From assembly GCA_000333855.2 (NCBI GenBank), contig CM007337.1, positions 175,688-239,687 of the forward strand: a stretch of 64,000 nt of DNA, in the 5' to 3' direction. A program made the position numbers and the translations under genes. The stretch comes from Endotrypanum monterogeii. Its lineage: Eukaryota; Euglenozoa; Kinetoplastea; Trypanosomatida; Trypanosomatidae. The notes beneath the pieces were generated by a model. It searched no databases. It had not been told where the DNA came from and saw nothing but the letters and a program-made list of their open reading frames with translations. Positions within the stretch are counted from its first letter, which is position 1. Each line of letters starts with the position of its first letter. Below, in pieces: positions 42,433-50,400 of the stretch.

Positions 42433-43260
42433 TTATTTCTCCAGTTGCATAGGACGAGGATCACCAAGGTGTCTCCAAAGAACACGCAGCTCCTCAAGCT
42501 CCGGCACAAAATCGGTGCACCAGCGATCTTCGCTGATGCGCCCTTCTCGATAAGCGGATATGATACGCTTGTAGACACTGAAAGCAGCCTCACACTCCTC
42601 GACAGAAGGCGTGCCCTCCTCGGCCTGTATTCGCAGAGCGGCGCTCATGGCACAGAGGCCATCGAAAAGATGTGAAACTATGAGCTCTGCCTGCAGGGAG
42701 CTTTTCTCCTCTGGTGATAGACAGTCGTAGGCCTGCTGCGCAGACCGAAAATCAGCCTCGGCGGCTGCTTCAGAATGAATCCGAGACTGTACCCCGGTCG
42801 CGCGCAGTGACTGCAACACTGCCTCACCAGAAGACTGTGCGGGACGCTGCACAGGGAGTGTAAGTGCCCCTACCTGAGTTCTGGTAGCGGCCATGCCTTC
42901 AGGGTGTACGTCAATGCCGATGCGTCGCAGGAAGGTTGCGGGCACCCCTGACATGACAGGACCCGCCGCCACAATATCGGCGATACGAGGAATGTCGAAC
43001 TGCTGCAACGCAACCAGATAAGGGTCACTTGGGTCGTCCAGCAGCCTCTGAAGCGAACTCTGTGCTCGATGCGGCGCAGTGAGGCAAGTAGCGTGCACTG
43101 CAAAAGGTGATGTTGCCGTAACGCTAGTCGTCGCCGAATATGACCGACGAACTCGACGTGAAAGACCAACGCCTGGAGTGCTGAGGTGACGACACCGAGT
43201 GCCTGAAGTCATCCGCACTAGGGCACACGGGAGTCCACTGGCGAATAAGTGAACTGACAT
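42433..43260 (-). CDS. Hypothetical protein with mitochondrial-type presequence
   Basis: I do not recognise this 275-residue protein. Its first 55 residues are rich in Arg, Ser, Thr and Ala and nearly free of acidic residues (MSVHLFASGLPCALVRM, LSRRVRRSYSAT), as in mitochondrial presequences. The rest is soluble and partly helical. Notable stretches are SLQRLLDDPSDPYLVALQQF at about 70-89, VPATFLRRIGIDVHPEGMA at about 107-125 and the charged C-terminal EDRWCTDFVPELEELRVLWR. It could be a mitochondrial ribosome or RNA-processing accessory protein, but no motif proves this. The start ATG at 43260 lies only 2 nt below the nearest acceptor AG, so a second in-frame ATG at codon 17 may also be used. 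Confidence 0.82.
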   Translation of the reverse strand: MSVHLFASGLPCALVRMTSGTRCRHLSTPGVGLSRRVRRSYSATTSVTATSPFAVHATCLTAPHRAQSSLQRLLDDPSDPYLVALQQFDIPRIADIVAAGPVMSGVPATFLRRIGIDVHPEGMAATRTQVGALTLPVQRPAQSSGEAVLQSLRATGVQSRIHSEAAAEADFRSAQQAYDCLSPEEKSSLQAELIVSHLFDGLCAMSAALRIQAEEGTPSVEECEAAFSVYKRIISAYREGRISEDRWCTDFVPELEELRVLWRHLGDPRPMQLEK

Positions 43261-44295
43261 GACTGACGAGAGAGAAAAAAAAAGAGTAACGGATTAAACG
43301 CTGATCCTTCTTCTTTTTCTATTTTTTTTTGTAAGAGACAGCGCGCGTGCACACAAGTCCGTGTGTGTGTGTGTAAAAATATGGGAAGATCGACTGGGAT
43401 GTGTAGATGCAGGGGAACAGAGGAGGTGAGAGAACAAGACAGGTGTAACCGGTGCATGCATGATTTTTAACAGCAACCTCGCACTAATTTGTTTTTTTCG
43501 CCTCTCTTCTTTTTTTTGGGGGGGGAGAGTGAGTTGTTTCACACACACACACACAGACGATTACACACATTCCTGAAGCGGCCCGAGTTGTGATGGCTCC
43601 AGTTAGCAAAGACAAACCTCTTGTTTGTTCTTTTCGGGAAGGGTGAGGGAAATAAATCGTGATGTCTCAACCTCGCTCTATGATATGGTGTTGGTGCGCA
43701 GAGATGTGCTCCTCTATTATAAGTGAACAAGGAAGCCGCCGAGTGCAAGGAAAACATCGGACATACCGAGCCGCCCGGAGGAGGTGGCGAGGGGGCAGGC
43801 AGCGCAAGACATCACTCATCTTTTGACGATGGCGCAAGAAAACAAAAAAAAATCGAGATAGGGAGAGACGGTTTAAAAATGAAAAGAAGGCAGAAGGCGA
43901 GATAAGCATGGATAGCAGCGGCAATTACAAAAAAAAGAGCGAGGGAACAAGGTAATGATCCCTGGTCGCTCTCACCGCAACTCCAATCTTATCCATAGAC
44001 TTGACTTCCTCCAACAGCCAGCACTAATACGCGTCTTCTGCACATCCATCCATCCCGCATTCTGTGTTCGCGCCCCATCACCTCCACACGCATCACCACG
44101 GCCTATCCAGCCATCTTACCAATGCCTGCTCTTCCCATCGATATCCTTCTGTCCCTGCAAATTTCTATGAAAAATAAAACGAGAGTGCATACACACATAC
44201 GGAACAAAAAAACATACTGGAGGAGGGAGGGGGGGTGCTTACCGGAAATGCCCCCCCAGAAAAAAAACCTGCGGCCACTGCAGCTCCATGTAAGC
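43261..44295. other. Spacer upstream of the presequence-bearing protein gene
   Basis: No gene is seen. It holds a T8-G8 junction near 43510-43526, (CA)n at about 43541-43554, (GT)n near 43362-43374, and several A-runs. The segment next to the upstream stop (44000-44295) is of ordinary complexity. Confidence 0.6.
43263..43286 (-). promoter_or_regulatory. Candidate trans-splice acceptor 2 nt from the ATG
   Basis: A sense tract CTCTTTTTTTTTCTCTCTC is followed by GTCAG with AG at 43263-43264, then TC and the ATG. If used, the mRNA would have the spliced leader plus two nucleotides before the first codon. Confidence 0.5.
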
Positions 44296-47200
44296 TCACA
44301 GAGCGGGAGAGGCCACCTTGAGGTTCTCGCACAACTCGGAAAAGGCCCCACGCACGTCACCGCGCAGTGCAGATAGCTTCGTCCGAAGCTCCGCAACATT
44401 TTGCGACCACACGTGACGACCACCCTCCACCGTTCGCTCAGCACGTCGACAGCGATCCTCAACCGTAGCGTCAATCATTTCCTGATGTGACACAAGCAAC
44501 CGTCGCATGTGCTCCATGGCCGGCTGCACAATAGACAAGCGAAGCTCCTCGGCTGATGGAGCAGCTGCCCCAGAACAAGAGCCGTTCGTGTGCGTCGCAC
44601 CCCCTCGCGAATCTCCGGGAGACGTCAGCGCGTTGGCCGCACCTCCAGGAACGGAGGTAGCAAGCCGCTGACCTCGCAAAGCGTGAAAACGGACGCAAGC
44701 AGACTCAACTTCGCGCGGCAGTAGCTGCCTTACACGCTGCTCCACACGCTCGGTGAGCTGCGTGTGCTCCTGTCCTCGCATCTCTCGCTCCTGCCGCAGA
44801 CTCGTCGAAAGGCGTTCGGCAAGTGCCTCCTGCTGCTCCTGGAGGCGGGTCACGTCACGCGTAAGTGCCTTCACGATTTCCTGGAGCACATCGGCGTGCT
44901 GCTGGAGCGGTGCACGGGCACGGCGTGTCCAGGAATTCGCTTCCTCCCTCAAAATGTCCCTCAACTCTGCCCTCCACTGCGCTTGAGCTGTGCTGAGTCT
45001 CTCCTCCCATCTCTGCTGCAGCTGCTGCACGCGTCGCTCATGCCGACGCTCGTTTTCATTCGCCAGGGCATACCGCCGATCATCCTCCTCGAGCAACACC
45101 GCGCGTGTAGTTGATCGGAGGTATGCGGCAAAGGCCTCGGCAGAAGAAAAGGCTGCCCATGCAGGGGCGACAAAGTGGCTTTCAGAGGCGGTGGTCTCGT
45201 TCTCCCGCACCGAGCGTTGATGCGACACCGCCATCCCCGCAACGTAAGCATGTACACGCTCCTCAAGTGCATGTTGCGCCTCCTGCTCTTCTCTACGGTG
45301 CTCGTAGAGCAATCTTTGGACCCTCTCGTGTATCACCCCCTCCAATAGCGGCCGCAGGTGAGGCAGAAGAAGCAGGGCGATCTGGCGCTGGTCCTCTTGG
45401 GAACACTGTGAAACCGTTGTCAGTAGAGATGTCGGGTCGATATCCACCCTCTGCCCTCCCGTGTTAGATGAACCCCCATGAGGCGAGCCTGGATGCAATG
45501 TTGACGCCAGCACATCACACATCTGCTTTCGAATATATTCGGCTTGGCTATCTGCCTCGGCACGCGCCTTATCTACATCATCCCGTACCCTGTGTAGATC
45601 TCTGCGAACCACCGCACATAGAGCCGCTAGACCCTTGCGCAGTCGCTCAATGCGGCGCTCCTGGGCAGTGCGCCACCCTTCTTCCTGCTGGATTGAATCA
45701 GATGCAAGAGCATCTTGCACCTGATTTGTTGTCGACACGCCTCCTCTCTGTTTTCTCACCCCACGTGCGTTGGCTCGATCATGTGCATGCGCTCCCTGTG
45801 CTGCATCTCGACTCTCCTCCGAAACCTCAGTGGAAATAGAAGCAGAAGACGAGTGTCGAGGTGACGCACGTGTTACATGGGGTCGAATGTGTAGGGGTGG
45901 GGCCGAGTGCCGGCGACGCGCATTCGGGTCATGCGACCTTGAACGCCGCTTTCTATAGATGAAATCCCCTGCAGGCGTCTGATGACGAGACCCAACGGAG
46001 GCCGCCAAAACGCCAGCCGCATCTTCAGCTGCCCAGTTAGGCATGGAGCCCATCGTGCTACCCGCAAACGGAGACCGCTTGCAAGCGCCATCGTTGCTGT
46101 GATGTCTACGCCGCAGGTGACGCAAGACTGTCTCGGCCTTCCTCACAGCGCTGCGCAGATGCGCCGAGGACGACGACCGGTTCTCGGACGACGAAGAGGA
46201 TGAGGGAAGCTCATGCCCAGATGGGCCACTCTGCTCCCCAGGGCTGCGGCGCCGTCGTGTAGACTGTGCGCTGCGAGCCCTTCGACCCACCGCGGGGGGA
46301 ACACTGGAAGACCTGTACGCGTGAGCACCATCCTTTCCAGTAGTCGTTGACTGTGGATGTATTAGAAAATCCGTATCGGCTGCCCCGTCTGCAGCACTCG
46401 AAACTGTAGACAAAGACAAGGGTGTCGATGTCGTGGTCGGAGTTACCATCCTATGCTCTGCATGGGATGTCGAGCCTGAGGGGAAGCATTTCCTTCGCGG
46501 CTTCTCTGAACGAGATTGACGTTTAGTCTTTCCGCCCGCAGTCGCTCGCCGACTCACATCAGGGGCGTGATGCACCACGTCCGAGACAGGTACCCCTGTC
46601 GCCCACAAACTCGCATCCTTGCTGACTTCTGCGCGTATTTTGGAAACAAGATCCGCCAGAGAGTCACGAGCGCGAGACGACCGTGACGCTCGGTGGCTCA
46701 GCGCCTGCTGCTGGGCCGAGTCGCCGTGCCTGCTGTACTGCAGCGGGGCCTCAGCACTGGAAGATGTCTGGGAGCGCCGCGTAGCGTCTAAAGAGGGGCC
46801 ACGCACCACAGGCGGCAGCAGCGGCGGTCGACTCGAGGGAGAGGACTCACCAGCGTCGGGGATGTTGTCAGTTGCGGGTATGAGAATATGAGGACGACGA
46901 TCCCTATCAAGGGTCGGAGACGCTCTCTGAGTACCGTGATCACCACTCACGCTGTAGCGCGATCTTGGTTTTATGACATACTCGGAAACGTAGTTAGGGG
47001 CGTGATCAAAACTCGATGACGATGCATTGCTTGGACCATCTGCTTGGTAAAGCGGTGACGACGACGACGACGACGACGACGACAGCGCCGGAGATATGCG
47101 CCTAGTATCTTTGACATTGCGCATCAGGTCTTCACGAGGCGTAGGAAGTCTGACCCCGCGCACATTCGGTGATCTATCAGTGCTGATGCGACGATGGCCC

Positions 47201-47940
47201 TGAGTGCTTGTCCTTCGTGGATCGCCCAGAGTGCGTGGCGAGCGTGACGAGGACAAAAAGACGGCATCGCCGCTGTCGATCACCACTCCTCTCTCCTCCC
47301 CGTCTCCGTGACCATCGCGTAGAGGCGCATACGAGCAACGACGCTCTGTTCCACGTAGCAAAAAATCTGAATGGAGCGGGCTTCCGCCCGCACGGCGCTG
47401 ACTGGAGTAGGTGCTTTCCCGATATCGCTGCACGCCGGCGGAGATCTTTCGGTTGGGGACCACTGCTGCAGACAGTGCGACCGGAGAGAGCGACCCGCGG
47501 AACAGACGAGTGTCTTTGCCCTCACTGCGCTCCCAGTCGCCAGTGATGCCCGATGGCATTTGCTGACCAATGTTGTGGGCAGTGCTCGAAACGCCTCGTG
47601 AGCCGAAGTCACCGCCCACCTCAGACACGGCCGGCATAGAGGCACTTCGGCGCTGCTGACAAGGGCAAACGTAGGGACTGACGCAGCGATGGCCCCTGAG
47701 TCTGCCCCCGGGAAAAAAGCGCGACTCGCGCGGAGCGGAATGAGAGTGGCTCGCGACGCGCGGCCACGACATATCACGGGTAGCCCTACTTCCCGTACCC
47801 TTCCTGGGGTTGGGTTGAGATGCGGATGGGTACATGGGGTTCCCGGTAGTCGGCGTGTACAGCAGCGGCGAGCGCTGCCCCAGCAAGTGTGGGTGAGGGA
47901 CGTCATATAGACCTTGACACACCTCACAGTACGTCGCCAT
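44296..47940 (-). CDS. Arg/Ser-rich protein with C-terminal coiled coil
   Basis: This is an unrecognised 1214-residue protein. It begins MATYCEVCQGLYDVPHPHL; Cys5, Cys8, His16 and His18 could form a small metal site, but this is only a guess. Residues about 20-740 are basic, Arg/Ser-rich and disordered, with RS-like patches (RRRSRSHDPNARRRHS near 690) and nine consecutive serines encoded by a (GAC)9 tract on the plus strand at 47057-47083. The C-terminal third (about 750-1214) is helical and charged (ERRIERLRKGLAALCAVVRR, LQEQQEALAERL, MRRLLVSHQEMIDATVEDR), probably coiled coil. The start is the ATG at 47940; the longer frame begins at a non-ATG codon and lies across the predicted 5' UTR. It is possibly a cytoskeletal or centrin-arm/basal-body type protein, but unproven. 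Confidence 0.85.
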   Translation of the reverse strand: MATYCEVCQGLYDVPHPHLLGQRSPLLYTPTTGNPMYPSASQPNPRKGTGSRATRDMSWPRVASHSHSAPRESRFFPGGRLRGHRCVSPYVCPCQQRRSASMPAVSEVGGDFGSRGVSSTAHNIGQQMPSGITGDWERSEGKDTRLFRGSLSPVALSAAVVPNRKISAGVQRYRESTYSSQRRAGGSPLHSDFLLRGTERRCSYAPLRDGHGDGEERGVVIDSGDAVFLSSSRSPRTLGDPRRTSTQGHRRISTDRSPNVRGVRLPTPREDLMRNVKDTRRISPALSSSSSSSSSPLYQADGPSNASSSSFDHAPNYVSEYVIKPRSRYSVSGDHGTQRASPTLDRDRRPHILIPATDNIPDAGESSPSSRPPLLPPVVRGPSLDATRRSQTSSSAEAPLQYSRHGDSAQQQALSHRASRSSRARDSLADLVSKIRAEVSKDASLWATGVPVSDVVHHAPDVSRRATAGGKTKRQSRSEKPRRKCFPSGSTSHAEHRMVTPTTTSTPLSLSTVSSAADGAADTDFLIHPQSTTTGKDGAHAYRSSSVPPAVGRRARSAQSTRRRRSPGEQSGPSGHELPSSSSSSENRSSSSAHLRSAVRKAETVLRHLRRRHHSNDGACKRSPFAGSTMGSMPNWAAEDAAGVLAASVGSRHQTPAGDFIYRKRRSRSHDPNARRRHSAPPLHIRPHVTRASPRHSSSASISTEVSEESRDAAQGAHAHDRANARGVRKQRGGVSTTNQVQDALASDSIQQEEGWRTAQERRIERLRKGLAALCAVVRRDLHRVRDDVDKARAEADSQAEYIRKQMCDVLASTLHPGSPHGGSSNTGGQRVDIDPTSLLTTVSQCSQEDQRQIALLLLPHLRPLLEGVIHERVQRLLYEHRREEQEAQHALEERVHAYVAGMAVSHQRSVRENETTASESHFVAPAWAAFSSAEAFAAYLRSTTRAVLLEEDDRRYALANENERRHERRVQQLQQRWEERLSTAQAQWRAELRDILREEANSWTRRARAPLQQHADVLQEIVKALTRDVTRLQEQQEALAERLSTSLRQEREMRGQEHTQLTERVEQRVRQLLPREVESACVRFHALRGQRLATSVPGGAANALTSPGDSRGGATHTNGSCSGAAAPSAEELRLSIVQPAMEHMRRLLVSHQEMIDATVEDRCRRAERTVEGGRHVWSQNVAELRTKLSALRGDVRGAFSELCENLKVASPAL
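47057..47083. repeat. (GAC)9 coding microsatellite
   Basis: Nine GAC units on the plus strand encode nine serines (TCG codons) on the minus strand within the Arg/Ser-rich protein, near residue 290. It is a likely site of length variation between strains. Confidence 0.9.
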
Positions 47941-48013
47941 CAAACCGTTATGGTAATGGAGGAATGGGGGAGGTAGCGCACCACACGTCACAAACAAATA
48001 AGTGAGAGGACGC

Positions 48014-48055
48014 CTTCATGTGTGCGTTGCGATGACAAAAAAAAAAATAAGAGAG
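48014..48055 (-). promoter_or_regulatory. Candidate trans-splice acceptor (Arg/Ser-rich protein gene)
   Basis: A sense T-rich tract (48035-48055) is followed by its first AG at 48014-48015. The 73-nt leader would have no AUG before 47940. Confidence 0.45.
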
Positions 48056-48252
48056 TAACAGAAGTTGTGGATTGAAAGTTCAGAGAAAACAGACATATAT
48101 GAATTATATATATATTGTGTGCACATGTTGTCAGCACAGAGTAGCTGCGAGGAGGGGGGAGGGGAGGAATAAAAAGACGGCAGGAGAATCGTCTACAGGA
48201 GAAGCGAGTGTGCAGATGAGGCTGCCTCAGCATCACCGATACTAGCACCTGC

Positions 48253-48283
48253 GTGGGCCCCCACTCCTCCCCCGGGGGCCCAC
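48253..48283. repeat. GC-rich hairpin (10-bp stem)
   Basis: The arms GTGGGCCCCC (48253-48262) and GGGGGCCCAC (48274-48283) are perfect reverse complements around an 11-nt loop. It lies about 560-590 nt past the ApaH-like phosphatase stop and about 310 nt before the next start, probably in a 3' UTR. Confidence 0.8.
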
Positions 48284-48453
48284 ACTCCCCCCCCCATTCG
48301 CGACCCCGCTCGAAAAGAACCACTTCTCCCTTATTCGTTGCGTTGCCAGTGCTCAGCATCCATCATCCAGTGCACCCAACTCCCCTAAAACCAAGCAAAA
48401 GTGAATAAATGCCACCACACACGGCCCCTACCGATGGCCTTTGTCACCCACCC

Positions 48454-48470
48454 TCTCCCGTCACGGGAGA
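48454..48470. repeat. Short hairpin (7-bp stem, 3-nt loop)
   Basis: TCTCCCG and CGGGAGA flank a TCA triloop. It is about 370-390 nt past the phosphatase stop and about 170 nt from the larger hairpin. Confidence 0.75.
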
Positions 48471-48841
48471 CAGTGATCCAAAGGGGGGGGGGAAGTAGGT
48501 GTGAGACAGATGAATAAAATATTCATAGGTCCTCGGCACGACGATAATGGCACGAAAAAAAAAAAACAGGTACCCTGTGCACATCCAACGAACCCAGAAG
48601 CAAGACGAGTGCAGAGCGACAAGGGAAGAAAGTCAAGGAGATGTACAGAAAAGGAGAAATGAGAGATCAAGTAGAGCGCGGAGCACAAACAAGCGCAGAG
48701 AGGCAAACGTACCCTGGCGTCCACCTCCCTCCTTTTCTCTCTTCTTGACCTTCCCATCGCTTTTTTTTTAACAACTTGCTGCACGCCCACGAACCCTCAT
48801 TCGCCCCGTTTTGTCCTCTGGGGTTCGTCAGCCAATGCATT

Positions 48842-49960
48842 TCACACCTTCGACTGTTGCTGCGGCGAGAAGCTGGCCAACCCTGGGACAGACACCAGTG
48901 TGTCTGGCCAAACCAGACCCGTCAACTCGCCACCGTAGACACAACCAGAATCAAGTCCATATGCGTACGGATGCACCTGCAGCCCCCGTTTGGCGTCATG
49001 GCCGAACACAACAGTGAAGTCGGCATAGTCTGGATGCATGCGCCGCCACACACTCGCCATACCCCCCCCTTTACTTGCCATCTCCTGCTCATTGCTGCTG
49101 TGACATTCGTCACTGCTGCTGTCACTGGCACTGCCGCCGCCGCCGCCGCCTCCCTTGACTCGGTCGCCATTTTTTTGGGCCAACTTTGACCATTTCACGC
49201 TCCAGCTACCCCCGAGTTTGCGCCGCTCCATTGCTGCGAACTCACGCGATACAGAGAGGGCTAAGTGAGTCGGCTGCCCCGTTGCCGGGTCGATCGGCTG
49301 CTTCCAATACCGTTTGGCCTTCACTAAGTTGCGCATGCGAATAACAGCCTCGGTCTCCTGCGCAGCCAGCGAGAGCGAAGGATCGATGCCGGCGTGAACC
49401 ACAATAAGCCGATACGCGTGAAAACACATGATGTGGGGAATAGAAGTAAGAAAGTCAAAGACATCCTTGGGGCAATCCACCGCCAATGGATAGAGGCTGC
49501 TGTTTGCCTCCTTTTCAGTCAACGGAACACCTGCCCGCACCTTCTCGGACAGCTCCACAAGAACCGCATCGTGATTTCCAAGCACACCAATCGCACCAAT
49601 GCTCTGCAAGAGACGGACGACACCGTACGAGTGGGGGCCCTTATTGACAAGGTCGCCGACGAAGACACAAAGGTCATCCGCCTCGCCATCCCCTGCAGGG
49701 GGCGACGCCGACTCTGCCAGGGAATCTGGTTGCAGCTCACTCGGTATGCATATACCCGCGCCGCCCTCGGGGAAATTAAAAGGAGGAGTTGCCTCAAGAA
49801 AGGATGACGTCAGGAGGTTCGGGCAGCGCCGGGTTGCTGCGTTAGTGAAGTTGATTTTTATCAGCAACTCCCGCAGTTGGTCCAGGCAGCCATGTATATC
49901 CCCGACGAGGATCAGGCGGCCTGTGGCGCGACCCCGCATGTGAACAACGCGGAGAGACAT
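48842..49960 (-). CDS. ApaH-like phosphatase (ALPH)
   Basis: This 372-residue metallophosphoesterase of the PPP superfamily belongs to the ApaH-like group. Motif 1 GDIHGC is at 20-25, motif 2 GDLVNKG at 102-108, motif 3 GNHD at 128-131, a later histidine region (LIVVHAGIDPSL) near 191-202, and FGHDAKRGLQ near 319-328 followed by GLDSGCVYGG. The last element is very characteristic of ApaH-like enzymes. Motif 2 has Asn-Lys instead of the Asp-Arg usual in protein phosphatases. A poly-Gly/Ser insert lies near 270-290. Relatives hydrolyse dinucleoside polyphosphates, and the trypanosome ALPH1 is the mRNA decapping enzyme; this shorter protein lacks ALPH1-type extensions. It ends in SKV, which fits the relaxed trypanosomatid peroxisomal (glycosomal) targeting pattern. 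The start is the ATG at 49960. Confidence 0.9.
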   Translation of the reverse strand: MSLRVVHMRGRATGRLILVGDIHGCLDQLRELLIKINFTNAATRRCPNLLTSSFLEATPPFNFPEGGAGICIPSELQPDSLAESASPPAGDGEADDLCVFVGDLVNKGPHSYGVVRLLQSIGAIGVLGNHDAVLVELSEKVRAGVPLTEKEANSSLYPLAVDCPKDVFDFLTSIPHIMCFHAYRLIVVHAGIDPSLSLAAQETEAVIRMRNLVKAKRYWKQPIDPATGQPTHLALSVSREFAAMERRKLGGSWSVKWSKLAQKNGDRVKGGGGGGGSASDSSSDECHSSNEQEMASKGGGMASVWRRMHPDYADFTVVFGHDAKRGLQVHPYAYGLDSGCVYGGELTGLVWPDTLVSVPGLASFSPQQQSKV

Positions 49961-50400
49961 GACTGCTTCTATTTTTTTTATTCTTATTCGCTTTTCTTTT
50001 CTTTTCCTTGTTTTCCTCCTGCCAGGAGAGAGGTCAAACGTGGAGGATGAATGGGAAAAGACGCCGTGCGTTACAGCGTGCTTCTGTTATGATCGAGTAG
50101 GAGCAAAAAAGGGGTAAGTGTGTGTGTGTGTGTGTGTGTACGCATTTCGCAAAAAAAAAAAAAGAACCTGAAATGGAAGAGAAGTCCGAATCCCCGCCAG
50201 GGCGTCGATCGTGAACGGGCCGAATGCCCTGCTGTGTAGTGAAGTCATTTGAGCCCATCCCGACTGCGCTGATGTCTCTGATATACGGTCCAGCTGCGTC
50301 GATTCGTGGGTCTCACAACATCACTGCTGCCACCGACTCTCGTTACGTGTCGACAATGGCAGTCGATCATTTTTTTTTTTCGATAAAGAGGAGGAGGGGG
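49961..50400. other. Short spacer upstream of the phosphatase gene
   Basis: No gene is seen. The predicted leader of the phosphatase mRNA is A-rich in the sense direction (plus 49966-50025 is T-rich), unlike other leaders here. (GT)n at 50118-50138 and an A13 run at 50150-50163 provide sense CA and T tracts. The rest is the 3' UTR of the kinesin-like gene. Confidence 0.6.
50084..50117 (-). promoter_or_regulatory. Candidate trans-splice acceptor (phosphatase gene)
   Basis: A sense pyrimidine run (50096-50117) is followed by ATAACAG with AG at 50084-50085. The 123-nt leader contains no AUG before 49960, supporting that start. Confidence 0.5.

Larger units (their letters stand above)
47941..48841. 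other. Spacer with two GC-rich inverted repeats
   Basis: No gene is seen. It includes the pyrimidine tract and AG serving the gene at 44296-47940, (TA)n near 48104-48114, a 10-bp inverted repeat at 48253-48283 and a 7-bp one at 48454-48470. Confidence 0.65.

Noticed and set aside
44296..47940. SR-type splicing factor
   Set aside because: Arg/Ser-rich patches exist, but there is no RRM and the C-terminus is coiled coil.
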